A DNA stretch of 64,000 bases from Bradysia coprophila (taxonomy: Eukaryota > Arthropoda > Insecta > Diptera > Sciaridae): contig NC_050737.1 in NCBI RefSeq assembly GCF_014529535.1, positions 5,248,749-5,312,748 on the forward strand, read 5' to 3'. The translations under genes and the position numbers were made by a program. Of this stretch, positions 12,131-24,380 are shown piece by piece (the first letter of the stretch is position 1; every line of letters begins with the position of its first letter). The notes beneath the pieces are model-generated. The model saw nothing but the letters and a program-made list of their open reading frames with translations. It ran no database searches and was not told the DNA's origin.

Positions 12131-15100
12131 GTAAGCTTTTCTTTTTCTTGCTGGTGAAATAGTATAGCCTTGTAATGAAGTGTATGCGAGGTATGTGAAC
12201 AAAAGTTTTATTGCATTAAAAGCAAAATAAATACCACGACCAAACTATCAAAACAAAAACCAAAATATTATTAACCCATCATTCATTTACGAAATAACCG
12301 AATACCTTTCCATTTCTTATGTTTTCAAATTATTATTTTTTATTTGCACATTTTACTAGAATCATAATCGGCCTGACGATACTGATTTCGGTTGATACGT
12401 GCACGACATGTGCACATAAAAAGAAGATACTTGTACCGACATGTGAAAAGGAAAAATAAAATTAGACCCTAAACGAGAACCATATAGATGATAAGTGGGA
12501 AATGGTTTTATACGGAAAATCGAATACAGTTCTAACATTGATTTGATTGAGGAGTGGAGAATTTATTCTTCGTCGAAGGATTGACAAACAAAAAAGAAGT
12601 TGACAGATTGTTTAACATAAATAATAAAAACATATGAAACAATCGAGCATAGGTTGCCATTGCTATGACTACAGAGTAAACAATTCAATTAAAACTTTGA
12701 TCTGATTTCGGTTAAACGAGCATGTATTCCAATGACGAATATACCCCGAGGTTCTTTTACATATTATGTTCTTTTGAACTCAATTCCTTAAATTTAAATC
12801 TAACGTATTTCGGAATATCTTCATTTTCTAATGTCATATGAAGTTACAGTTGTTTGTTCTTCTTCTGTAACTTACAATAGCTTCCATGTCTACATGCAAT
12901 TTGTATGGTTCAATATTATGGGATGATTGCATTTTTGTTGATAATCCATTGACAAAAAATGTGTACAAATGCAAAACAAATCGCTATAAGTAAATAATGT
13001 AAACGACAGTCCCAGCGACTTGAACATACTTTCACCATTTATCATAAATGTAGATGGTTAACGTAGGTAATAAATGATGATATCAATTTGATAGATACGA
13101 AATCCAGCTCCCCGACCACAATTACCACAACAACAACCTCAGCCAGGAATCGTGCAACGACCGCTTGGCGTTATTAACAATGCAAATACTAATCCTAATC
13201 CACCTCCTCCAATACGGCCACTTCCACCGAATGGTCAACAACAAAATATAGTTCGTGGGCCACCGCCTCCACAGTTACAGAGAACTGACAGTCGACAGTT
13301 TATGCCATCACAGCCTCAAGTTCAACAGCAACGTTTTCCTCCACCAACCCAACAAGGCGCAGCTCCTAATCAAATGAACCCACAAGTGGGACAACCACCA
13401 CAACAGCAACGACCCCAAGGACCAACAAACCCGCAACAATTTCAACAGCAACGACCACAAAACCCAATCCCGAATCCGAATATGGCAAATCGTGGTCCGG
13501 CTCCACAACAAATACAAAGTCAACAACAGCCACAAATGCCACAAAACAGACCCCCCATTCCCAATACTCAACCACAATCACAACCATATCAACCGAATCA
13601 GCAACCTATTCCGCAGTCGAATCCCATACAGGCGAATTCTCAGCAACCGGTTCAACGGCCTCCTTTTATTCGTCCGCAGCAGGCTCCCACTAACTTCAGC
13701 ACACAACAAAATAATCAACCACTACCGCCGAATAACCAACCGCAGTCACAAAACATGCAACCACAACAACCTGTTAACATTCAACCAAATATGCCTTACC
13801 GTCAACCTTTGCCTCAAGCAGTACCACAACAACGTCCTGTTGGTCCGAACATAACTCCTGCACGGCCACCATATGGACAGCCGCAAACTCAAAATCAGCC
13901 TCAGTCACAGCAGCAGCAGCAGCAACCACCACCACCGAATCAATTGCGATCACAAAATTCTCTTGAAAGAATCCAAAGACCGCCTGATGCATCGGAAATC
14001 GTGTCGGCACGAAACGAGCCATCACGTCCGAACAGTGTTTTATCGAATAAATCTGACGAGGAGTATCGATCCTCAGCACCAAAACCTTCTGTACCATCAG
14101 TTCCCAGCTCATATCAACAACATCCACCACTACAAAGAAATGACAGTCGCAATTCCATTCCATCACGACCACAGTCTTCACTGGAACATCAATCAAAATC
14201 GCCTTCACCCGACTATTTAGTAAAACCGGTGGACGCCAAGCCAGGTGAAAATAACTTACCAAAGATTCCTGAAAATGTTAATCGAAATGCATATGAATCC
14301 CAAAACGTCCGGGATACTGGCCGGGAAATTCGAGATTCTGTTAATGTTCCAAGACCACCATCGGTCACATTCAAAGAGGACATAAAGAAATATCCGATTG
14401 AAAGTAGGACAAACGAGCCAATCAAATCACCGATTTCGTTAAATTCCATTATAAGTTCGGATGGTGCCGTTTCACCGGGTTACAAAGCAAGGGATACGGA
14501 GAGAACCACAACACCAACATCGGAAAAATTTCGGGCAATGCCTGGCTTATCTCAGGAACGTCCTATGGGATATGTGAATGGAAGCGATACCATGAGATTG
14601 AAATCGTCATTGAAATATAGTAAGAGATTGAATTTTCCATTTTTTTTTCTTTTGAAACAAATAAAAAAAATGCCAAGATCACTTACACCATGAAAATATC
14701 GATTTACCTTAGTTACAGATTTTTTTGATAATTAACTGAGCTTTACTAAGTGTCTTTTTCCATTTTAGAAGGAGATAATGACAGTGGAGTTGATGAAACA
14801 ACACAAGGAAATGTAAGTACTTTAGTTTTAATCTTTAAGTAAAATTTCATATTGTTTGGAATGCAATTTCAAGCTAAATCAAGCGTAATCAATGTTTTCA
14901 ATAATTCAATAACTTCGATATTGATTTGACGTGTTGTACCAACGCACTTCAAGCTAAAAGTGGTCCTCTTAATAGGTACTGAAACTTGACAGTGCTCCAT
15001 ACAAAATTTCACACTGTAAAAAGAGTGGGTATAAAATTTCATACAAAATTCATTCAGTACTCTATTTGTCAGTTGTCAATCGAAGCACTTTTGCTTGCAG

Positions 15101-18100
15101 TGCGTTCGTTGTGCTAAAGTAAGAATCTAACATAACCCTTATACACACGACAGGAATATATTCTAAACATTTTTACGAGTTTCATACAAAATCGGTCGAT
15201 TTGACAGGGACCCAATTACATAAGTAGGAATTTGATTTTGGTGCAAAACGCTAATTAATCCAAATGCATGAAACGAATACGTAAACTATTGTAACGAGAT
15301 TTACGTCCCTCTTTTGAATGTGCTCCTGCCTAGTTTACTTTACTCCACCGTGATTTGCATCCATATCAAAATATTGGAGAAAACAAAATTACGAGGAATG
15401 AGCGTTGAACTATCGATAATCACCTCAGACTCCAAAACTGGTTAAAACTCATCTGTTATCGAGAGAAACCTAAACAATGAATGACGACCTCCGTGGTCGA
15501 GATTTAATATGTTCTTAAACGAATGAAGTAAAAGATTTTGTATCAAACATTAGACAATACTTCTAGCAAAAGAAGTAATAGATTTAGTCATCATATTACA
15601 CGCTTGTCATTTCTAAATGTTAAACTTGTAGAAACTGCGAGTCTACGTTGATATAGTTACTATTACTATCTTCCATTTTCTACATAGTTCGGAGATTTTC
15701 ATTTTTTTTGTCGAGTTGTGATATTTCACTGTGATCTGGGAGAGTCAAAAAGTAATTTCTCTGAATCATTCAGTTTCAACTCAAATTGTTTGTTGGCTAA
15801 AAATTATGTTGCCTTGTAATGGGAATAAACATGGCCAAAAATTGTTGGTCGAAATATCTCAAAGTAAGCGAGAGACACTTGACATAAACTTTTCATTTGT
15901 CAAGGAATTTCATATCATCGGCATCATGACTATGCGAAGTTTCAGTAAGATTTATGTGTAAGCGAAATGTTCTTCAATTTTGCTGAAAATGTCAGTTCAA
16001 TACAGTTTACCATGTTGAAAGTTTTAATTCGCAGGTGTGAAAATTTCCACCGTAATGTTCGTTATTTTCACCTCCGGTCAGAGACCATCGGTTATTGTCG
16101 TTGTAGTCAATAGTAGCATTTATATAAGGTTAAATTGTGACAATAACCGGGAAATTGTAAAACTTCTATATTCCGTCGAGTGTCAATGAACCACATGCAT
16201 TTTTAAAATGTCCTTTTCGAAAAGTTTGTCCTTTTAAATAATGAACCGCTAATGGTGCTCTCGTCATTATTAAGTTTCGTTTTTTGGTACGTGTATTTTT
16301 AATAAGCTGATCGAAATAACTTGCAATATACATGACGAAAACATCAACCAATATTTCATGCTACATCTGCTCAATAGCTCATTTTTCAACTTTTCTATCT
16401 AATGTCTTTCTCCTAATTTAAAATAAAAACGAACAACCTCTAAACACCAGATTAAAAATTCTCGCCTGTCTTTTGTCAATTAATCATTCAAATATCACAC
16501 AAACTTATTTAGGTACGCTAAATGTCGCAAATCTATAACCATATTCAGCCGTTTCAATAAAGAAACATATAAATATAAAATGCCTTCCAACACAATAAAA
16601 AGAAGCAAACATCTCTCGGTACATATTATAGAGAAGTGTATAAACATCATCAACTAGTTTTTTTTTTCTTCGTATAATGCGAAAAACTATCAAGGAAACA
16701 AAATCGATTCAAATTTATCTTTTAATATTTCACGGTAGAAGAAACATTGTCTGATTTTATGTATTTCTTTCGGAGGAATTAGTATCAAATTGGCATTTGG
16801 AATACGAACAGTACAATCGGCGGAAAATAAGTAGCAAAAAACAAAAGGAAATAAGTTAGAAATAGGCTTTGTGGTTGTGCGTTATGAAATCATAATTTAA
16901 AATAAAAAGTTTATGACGATGATGAGCTCATACGAATAAGTACAATCGAAAGTAAAGTGAACAAAAAACCGGATTGATTAACGTAAAAAAACATTTGATT
17001 TGTTTTGGTTTGTTTTAGGAGAGAAACGAACCGGGATCATTAAATTCTCCATCAAAAATACCAGAATTATCACGTCCAGCTAGTGCTACACCCTCTTCAA
17101 AGGGACAAGGAAAAACTACTCGCAGTGGTTCCCGATCGAGAATATTAAAGACACCTGAATCGCCACTCGAACCAGTGAAGAAAGGTGAGCATTAATTAAA
17201 ATTTCGTACACGAGTGTGAACCGATGTTAACAAAAAAAAACTGTTTTGTCGTGATTACAGTACCAATGAATAAAATTCAAGTGGGAAATGCGCCATCGCC
17301 AAACCTTAAGCAGGTTCGATCAAAAATCGGCTCACTGGAGAATGCATCACACAAGCCCGGTGGTGGAAATATTAAAATAGAAACGAAGAAGCTCGAATTC
17401 AAGGTGACACCCAGAATTGAAGCGAAGAACGAGAAATATATACCGAAGGGTGGTGAGAAGAAGGTAAGTTATCAAGGCTTTAGATTAAACGAATAAGTGA
17501 GTGAAACAAGCCGTTATTGTTGGGAATTTGTTGAAATTACGGAAAATTGCCGAAATTTACCGAAGATCTATTTCGGAAAATTTCGGTACACTTTCCGTCA
17601 ATTTCGGTAAGCTTTTGGTAAATTTCAGCAACTTTCAGTAAGTTCAGTAAATAAAATTCCCAATAATTGGCCCTGAGTGAAACGGCTTTTAGCCACTGTT
17701 GTGAGAGATTGATAAAAAAGCTCATTATTCGGAACTAAAGTTCTTTTTCGTCAATTATTTCATTCCGATTATCACTAGAAAGCGCACAACACTTTGGCAT
17801 TTATCTCAAAATTCGTGGACAGTAGTTCATTCCATTGTTAGACGCTTAAAATGTTATTCCGCTCAATTCGATTCATTGTTCCATTTAATTTAGCTGCACA
17901 GTAAATTTCACTGTTATGATTATTTAACATCCTCAATTAGCCTAGACATACGAAAAAAAAATTAATATGAAATAAGCAATGTGATAATCACCGTAGCACT
18001 AGAGACGACCGACATACTATAATATGATGTCACTGTCAATATAATGTTTCGTAAATTGATTATCAAAACTGTTTATCGAACAACGAAACTGATTTTTATT

Positions 18101-21100
18101 TTGATGATGAGATTTTACATTGTTCTCAGTACAACTGATATAATACCCATCATTTGAGAACTGATGAACACTTAAAATATAGAATGTAAATGGAGCGGTT
18201 TCAAATGCATAGATATATGTTATATAGACAACATGAACCATCGAACTATGAAATGAGGTATTATGTTTGCCAGTTAAATTATTAAATGTCGCAATAAATT
18301 ATTTATTTTTATTTCGGTTTAAGCAGCGAGTCACCACAGTATAATATTATGTGTAGTGTTCATGTAACGTATGGTATGTACATACGTAACGGGGGAGTGT
18401 AGTGTAATAAGAGAAGAGCCAATGAACAAACGCAATCGATCGCAAAGACATTTTCAAAGGAATAGAAAAAAAATATGTTTTTTAGTCAACCGAAATATTG
18501 AATATGCTGAGATTGAGGCATAATATGCTTAATTTATACACACAATGTGTATAACCTTAGGCATGCATATGTATAGGCAGATGTACATAAATTGGCTAAA
18601 TATAGAAAAGAAGAAGTTTTTGTATTGATATAACACTGCTCACATTTAATTCGATTTGCAAAGCAGAGGCTATAGCATAGGATCATTTTTGCCGTGAACG
18701 ATTCAGCGAAACGAATGGTAACGGAGCCAAAATACTGTCAAAATTGTTGGGGTTTCAGAAGATGTTTTGTCTTGCATCTTATTGCAACATTTTTTTTGCA
18801 TTTCTTAAATGTGTCTCAAATCTCGATACAACTTACGATTCAGGTAAGTATTCACACTTTGACTGGTGACTGATGTCATACCAGAAAATGATGTCTTACT
18901 GGAAACAATGTTACTGGAAAACATTGAGTAAAGACATTTCTCTAATCTTTCTCTTTTACGTGCCCACTTCACTTACCCCACTCAGTCTCTCAGTTAAAAG
19001 TTTGTTAAAACCCACCCCTTACTTCTCGTAACGTTTTACCTGAATTCAGAGACCATCTGTTGCTTTGCTTTTCTATGTACAGATTACTGAACTCTAAAAA
19101 TTTATTCCGACCATCGTCTCTAAGCTTTCGATTTCATTCTTGAGAAAGGTACTGCACGAACCTGATGTTCATTGCACCTAATTTATCAAAACATGTAATG
19201 TGGAAAGCCTTAACCTCGGCCACAGGATTTATTCCGCCACCACCCTTCTTAAACGTACTGTACATCCCCAACTACAGTTCGTACAACGTTTTGAATATTA
19301 TTCGAAATCCATAAAATATTCATACTAAAACCGGCATAGATACAAACAAACAAATAAAAAAGAAAATCGTTTTCAGATTACACACACGAAACTCCAATGG
19401 AATGCAAAGTCAAAGATAGGCTCACTGGAAAATGCCAACCACAAGCCAGGCGGTGGCGATAAGAAAATCGAATCGGTGAAAACGGAATTTAAGGATAAAG
19501 CAAAACCGAAAGTGGGGTCAAAGGATAATGTTAAACACGTTCCTGGCGGCGGTGACGTTAAGGTAATGAATTTCATTTCAAACATTTTCCGATTGATTTC
19601 ATACGTTTAAAGCTAGGGATGCGAATTTAATTTTGTCATGACATACAGTACGGCTTTACTTAAAAAGAAAAACTTAACCGTTGGGCTGTTGACTTTGATT
19701 ATTTATTTATTTTTAATCTCTAAGCATACGCATGAGGTAATATTTAGTTAATTGGAATGACAATGGAATGGGAATGAAATATTTTATTATATTAACAAAA
19801 ATTAACATTTGAGCTAATTTGATTGATATTCGATTCATTGAACGTTTACATCTCTGTGGTGGGTCGCATCCTGTCATACAACATTTAAATGTCTTTACAT
19901 CATTTTTGAGTAAATTAAATTTATTTTCGTTGTTTTAATTTCCTCCTCTGCATTATCCATTTAAACGAATTCATGTTTATGTTTTAAATCGTTTCTTTAT
20001 TTCTATTTGAATCAAATTTAAGTCATCATTTGATGAGGAATCGCTATATCAAACACCAAGAGTAAGTATAATGGCGGTGTGTTTCGTTACTATGTTGAAC
20101 AAAAACCTAAATCACACCATTCAAACAAGAGCATTTATATAATTAGTATATGTACTGGCACCTAGGCAGTCCACAGTGACGTTTATATTATTGACACTTT
20201 ATATACATATCACTTGGCTTGTACTTATTGTAAATAATGCATTCAAGCCGGAAATTGGAAGAATTGTGATTTTAGCAGAGAATTCTGTGTCGATTTGGAA
20301 ACGAGTGGTTTTTTAAAAAAATTGAAAATTATGGGGAAACAACTAACTAAAATTACATGTTTCTACGTCGACATAAAGTTTTACTTCAAAAGCTCAACCT
20401 CTAGAGGTCATATTTCGTATTTCGTAAACTTTTAACATTTAACATAAGTTTGGACTGAATATGAAAAGTTTAAGAAATGGACATACGAACTTTACGGAGC
20501 ATTATGGTGTCCCCTGTTATAATGAATAAATTTGGAATTTCAATGTTTGCTATGACCAAGGGAAAACTATCAGGACTACCACTGTCATTGTCATTGTGTT
20601 AATTTTAGTTTACGGACTGAGCAACATTGCAATTACCATCCAATTAATTCATTCCACATGCATTACCAACGACATGTAAGTATGTATTGTATATGAACTA
20701 TAATGTGAATATCACATGTGGAATGAACAATGTCAATTGGATTGTAATCGTAATCGTTGAAAATGTTACTCGTTTATTTTCCTTCAATTGTAGTTGAAAC
20801 AATTGTAATACAAAAGTGGATCACATACCTAGAATCTTGTTCCTTACTTGTCCCTTACCTCGAATTTTGCTCATATCATACGTTCTCAACTTCTACTTCA
20901 CCTCAGGATGACTAACGCATTAGAATAGCTATTTTCCTGCATAAAATTAGATTTTAATGGACCAATTTTGTAAAGTTGTTTGTGGAATCTTATGTCTTTG
21001 GGGCAGATTTAAGGAGAGGATTTACAATACAGAAGTTTTTACTATCTCTCGGTGTTTTGTCGTCGTCAATCCGCCGTTATCATTTTCAACGGGGAGAATA

Positions 21101-24100
21101 CAACAATCTTCAAATCTAAATTTCTTTTCAGTAAAAGTTAGAATAGGTCATTCAACAGAATTGCGACAAATGGTTTGTTGCAAACCAAAGGAATATCAAA
21201 ACGTTGTAAATGTCTATCAAGCTTTAATTGTCCACGAGAGCACAACAACCAAGCATCTTAGGTGCATTACAATAATTGAGCACTTGTATGTTTGTTTGTA
21301 TTCTATACTGACTTCAGTGCCGTGTTTATAATCTTTAAATATTTCAGCTATCCTAGCTATCTTAGGCGAACTTTATTTGAAAACACGAGAAAATATATTT
21401 TGTGAAATATACGCAACTTCATATTACTAATACCAACGCTCGTTTTCTCAATTTTTTTTTTAGATCCAAACTCAAAAGCTTGAAATAAAGGCTTCAAGTA
21501 AAATTGGTTCTTTGGATAATGTCAAGCATAAGCCAGGTGGTGGTGATAAAAAAATCTTTGACGACAAAGACTACTTGAAAAATGTTGAACATCCGATTCC
21601 ACCATTGCAGCCGTCTCAGGTAATGATTGATTGAACATAATATTATTATTCTCGATTCTATCCCGACTCACCTAAAATAAATATTTATACAAAAAATACT
21701 TCCAACAAAATTATTTCGAAATTTATTAGTAAAAAAAAAAGAAAATTTCAAAAGACAATCAACCTATTATTCCTTTATTTTGCGAATTAATAATGCTTCA
21801 GAGAGTATTGACATGATAGACCAAAGATTACACACGCTTATTCAATTGCTGATTAAATCGATTCACTTGAATGAAAGAGCTTTGTTTTGATTCAGCTTTT
21901 TTTGGAAGCAGTTTAGTGATCAATTTAATTAGACAGACACGTAAAAGTAAAATAACAACAACCACACCAACAACAATAATATTATAACGTTTGACCTTTG
22001 ATTTGTTTTAGGAGTACGTTTACACATTTTACTAAGATTGTTTCATTTGAGACAACAAAAGTTGAAAATATTTCGCTGAAGCACATTTAATTTTTCTTTT
22101 TAATTTCAAGAATCGTAAGTTCACAACTGTTTGGATTTTGTGTAAAACAAGCGGGAATCTAACGTTTTTTTTTGTTTCTCTTAATTTTTGATTTGATAAG
22201 TTTTGGTTTTCATTTTTGTTATTAACGTTGGAGTTAATTGATATTAACATTGTCCCAAATAATTACTATTTCTGCCTATTCGATCTGTTCAAACACTTAT
22301 AAGTGACAAATCGGTCAAATTCTATGACTCATAGGTTTGCTAAACCATTAAGAAGACCGGCTGATTTTAAAACAAATCTTTTCGCAGACGATAATCTATT
22401 ACTTCTTTTGATCGAAATATTTTCACCGGATTGATATAAAATATTTTACTTCGTTAGTTTGAGCATGTAAATTTCTATATAAAGACGAAATAAGCCAGAT
22501 ATCCTTCCTTATTTTTGTCGACTGTTGATGACAGATGAAATAGCCGTCTTGAAAGGTGTTAACTCTCATACTCAAATTTAGTGAGAACAATGATGTAACG
22601 GAGAATACTCGACATGCATGTACATGAAAAATTATTTCTTTTTCAAAAAAGTATGCCTTAAGTACATTGTACAAACTGACCTACACAATCACAGTTTGAA
22701 AGGTTTTCCAATACCAAATGATTCGTTTCGACTGCCATAACGTGAATGAATGAAGGCAGCGATCCCAAATGACAAACAGATTGAAAGACCAATCGAAAAT
22801 TTAAATTGTGTGCTACAATGGTCTATTCAATAAATATTGCTTTCTTTATATATCTCACTCCAATCAATGGCTTAATCCACGAATTTCTCCCCTTCGTTTC
22901 GTGAGGAGGCTCTATAATGATCAACAGATCCAATTGTTGCCTTCCTAATGCTCTAAACAGAAACTCACACAACAAATGTATTTCGTGTCGGATGGTCTAA
23001 TAATAAAGTATAGATTTCAGAACCAGGAGAGGGATTACGACATCAGTTTTCTTTTTTCTAATCAATCAAAACTCTACCGATAGAGAACGATTCACTATCT
23101 CATTGAAAGATGTCGCTGCAACAAAACCAATGTCATCAGAAAAATAATTAATTTTTTACTCGACGGATTTTAGTCATGTGCTACACGATGGCATTTTACA
23201 TCTTGTAGCACATGACCTCAGGACTCTGGAACAGCAATTATTTTTTAAATCGGTCCTATATCGGCTTGGCGATAAGAGTTTTAAAACAATATGTGATGAA
23301 ACGGCAGCAAACGTTTTTTCAAACCCTTATCCCCAAGTCGATATAGGGCCGATTGAAAAACTGATTACTGCACCGGAGTCCTGAGATCATGTGATACACG
23401 ATGGAATTTTATTTGACTAAAATCCGTCGCCATTCGTTTTGTTGCAGCGACATCTTTCAATGAGATAATGAATCGTTCTCTATCGGTAGAGTTTTGATTG
23501 AATAGAGAAAAGAGACCTGATGTCGTAATCCCTCTCCAGGGTTTCAGTTAAGATAACTGAATTTTAAAGATCAAGGTGTAGCGCATTTGGTCGTGTTATT
23601 TAACGGTCGATTCTAACACATACCACACGATCAAGTTGAAAATTTGTCGAATAATACTCTAATTTAAATTTCCAATTATTCTTGATGATAATTGTAAAAA
23701 AACAAGTAGATTATCTCATGTCTTACCTTCCGTTTGAACTTACCCCACTATTGGTAAATTTGTTTCTTTTTTTATCGAATTGTTTGTAAATATTTCCATT
23801 CGCAAAATAATCACTTACGCGAAGATAGTATCTTACGACGGTCCCTTTCCATGCGTGCTTGCTGCATGTTTCTTGGCACATATGGCATAATAATGTCTCA
23901 TGCAAATTAATCATCTAATTAATTATATCTATACAATTTATGAAAACAACAACGATTGTTTAAGTATTGTACGAAAAATGATATCGAAAAAGTAGCTTTA
24001 ATAGCGAATTAACAATCCCTTCGTGATTGAGCATCATCAGTAAAATGAATAAATTGTAAGAATTTCTTGATGAATATAATTCCATCAAATTATCACCTAA

Positions 24101-24380
24101 TGAGCAATGAAAAAGGTTTACTGTTTTACGGTATCAAGGTTCATCCAAATTAACTATGGAAACAGAAGAGAAGACAGAAGCGACGTTCCTAATAAAGGGA
24201 AGGATATCTTTCAGTGAAAATGTTTTTATAAAAACTAGATTAACGCAGCGATTGAGTTGATGTGAATTCTTTTCATTATTTCTTATTTTATTACTTTCGC
24301 TTAATTGTATTAATAAATTAATTCCACAGAGCCCAATTCCGGAAACCGGAGCCGATGAAAACTTGAATCAACAATGTTAA
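12116..24380 (+). CDS. tau: tau, microtubule-associated protein (spliced gene)
   Basis: Tau binds and stabilises microtubules, chiefly in neurons and axons. Proposed coding exons are 12116-12130, 13095-14619, 14769-14812, 17019-17184, 17261-17463, 19377-19562, 21464-21619 and 24330-24380. All junctions are GT-AG, the phases agree, and the sum is 2346 nt (781 residues). The N-terminal two thirds are Pro/Gln-rich. The C-terminal third has five tau repeats with the PGGG signature or a decayed form of it ([40 protein letters not shown]), followed by [13 protein letters not shown], as in fly tau. The protein is much longer than the roughly 360-residue fly isoform I know, because of exon 2. The repeats are secure. 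The first exon and the choice of 3' end are inference. Alternative 3' ends are listed separately. Confidence 0.88.
13095..14619 (+). CDS. tau: tau exon 2, Pro/Gln-rich region
   Basis: A single 1.5-kb exon is open from the acceptor at 13094 to the donor GTAAGA at 14620. The first about 290 codons are rich in Pro, Gln and Asn (CAA, CCA and AAT runs). The next about 200 codons are Ser/Pro/Arg-rich, for example [18 protein letters not shown]. This resembles the disordered projection domain of tau-family proteins. It ends in phase 1. Because of the CAA/CCA composition, long open frames also occur by chance in other frames and on the minus strand here. Confidence 0.8.
14769..14812 (+). CDS. tau: tau exon 3, small linker
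   Basis: This 44-nt exon lies between CATTTTAG and GTAAGT and encodes [15 protein letters not shown]. Its phases (1 in, 0 out) fit both neighbours. It is acidic, as expected for the tau linker region. Confidence 0.75.
14813..17018 (+). other. tau intron 3 with a small foldback element
   Basis: The intron holds the MITE-like element at 14941-15106, the paired ATGAAGTAA motif near 15521-15585, and otherwise AT-rich sequence. The open frame at 15731-15961 shows no coding features. Confidence 0.5.
14941..15106. mobile_element. MITE with AACGCACT ends
   Basis: The ends pair as inverted repeats: AACGCACTTCAAGCTAAAAG on the left; the right end read inverted is AACGCACTGCAAGCAAAAG. The imperfect flanking repeats GTTGTACC and CGTTGTGC could be a decayed target duplication. 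Similar interior sequence (ACTGAAAC..GACAG..GTC and CATACAAAA..GTACTCTAT) recurs near 53530-53795, so the family is dispersed. Confidence 0.55.
17019..17184 (+). CDS. tau: tau exon 4, basic Ser/Pro linker
   Basis: The exon opens after TTGTTTTAG and ends before GTGAGC. It encodes a Ser/Pro/Lys/Arg-rich segment ending [11 protein letters not shown], the basic proline-rich region that precedes the microtubule-binding repeats in tau. Phase 0 in, 1 out. Confidence 0.85.
17261..17463 (+). CDS. tau: tau exon 5, repeat 1 and degenerate repeat 2
   Basis: The exon starts after GTGATTACAG with [17 protein letters not shown], conserved in fly tau. It then carries repeat 1 ([18 protein letters not shown]) and a degenerate second repeat ([17 protein letters not shown]). 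It ends in phase 0 before GTAAGT. The microtubule-contacting KIGS and PGGG motifs are intact in repeat 1. Confidence 0.93.
17464..19376 (+). other. tau intron 5
   Basis: The intron contains a block at about 17531-17650 of repeated TTTCGGTAA-type units in both orientations. It is bordered by the inverted pair ATTGTTGGGAATTT (17517) and AAATTCCCAATAATTGG (17655), a likely small foldback element of the CAGGGCC type. The rest is AT-rich with nothing I can name. Confidence 0.45.
19377..19562 (+). CDS. tau: tau exon 6, repeats 3 and 4
   Basis: Opens after TTTTCAG with [16 protein letters not shown]. It contains repeat 3 ([18 protein letters not shown]) and repeat 4 ([18 protein letters not shown]). 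Phase 0 at both ends; donor GTAATG. Confidence 0.93.
20023..20061 (+). CDS. tau: possible tau cassette micro-exon
   Basis: This 39-nt stretch encodes [13 protein letters not shown]. It is preceded by AG (AAATTTAAG, a weak polypyrimidine tract) and followed by a consensus donor, GTAAGTATA. It is phase 0 on both sides, so it can be included or skipped between repeats 4 and 5 without changing frame. The codon string reads as protein, but I know of no homologous tau exon. RNA-seq junctions would settle it. Confidence 0.4.
20062..21463 (+). other. tau intron 6, remainder
   Basis: AT-rich. It contains an isolated 124-codon open frame (20957-21331) with no recognisable domain and no splice support, which I do not call as a gene. 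Confidence 0.45.
21464..21619 (+). CDS. tau: tau exon 7, repeat 5 and tail
   Basis: Opens after a long T tract and TTTTTAG with [16 protein letters not shown]. Repeat 5 is [18 protein letters not shown], followed by the conserved insect tail [13 protein letters not shown]. Phase 0 at both ends; donor GTAATG. Confidence 0.93.
22012..22035 (+). CDS. tau: possible alternative tau terminal exon (EYVYTFY)
   Basis: After a good acceptor (TTGTTTTAG), in the phase that exon 7 needs, the sequence encodes EYVYTFY and then TAA. An AATAAA lies at 22829-22834. Seven codons before a stop can easily occur by chance, so the evidence is the acceptor strength, the phase and the position only. Confidence 0.25.
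   Translation, partial: EYVYTFY
22036..24329 (+). other. tau last intron with a foldback element
   Basis: Apart from the foldback element at 23021-23541, the interval is AT-rich with no supported gene. Confidence 0.45.
23021..23541. mobile_element. foldback element flanked by TTTCAG
   Basis: The arms, about 23021-23220 and 23375-23541, are inverted copies: GAGAGGGATTACGACATCAG is mirrored by CTGATGTCGTAATCCCTCTC. A second matched block around CTACCGATAGAGAACGATTC and a third around ATTTTAGTCA follow. The direct repeat TTTCAG lies outside both ends (23015-23020 and 23542-23547) and may be the target duplication. No transposase is encoded. A small hairpin (TGTGCTACACGATG / CATCTTGTAGCACA) lies within the left arm. 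Confidence 0.7.
24330..24380 (+). CDS. tau: tau terminal exon (proximal form)
   Basis: After ATTCCACAG, phase 0, the exon encodes [16 protein letters not shown] and TAA. An AATAAA lies at 24892-24897. It is the first in-phase terminal exon with a protein-like tail after exon 7, so it is used in the main model. Confidence 0.6.
   Translation, partial: SPIPETGADENLNQQC

Noticed and set aside
13308..13587. Minus-strand frames (Val/Leu-rich) opposite tau exon 2
   Set aside because: They are mirror frames of the CAA/CCA repeats; no independent coding evidence.
13774..14262. 162-codon minus-strand frame opposite tau exon 2
   Set aside because: The frame is open because of the composition of the sense exon; no domain and no splice partners.
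20957..21331. 124-codon frame in tau intron
   Set aside because: No domain, splice signals or start context; expected by chance at this scan scale.
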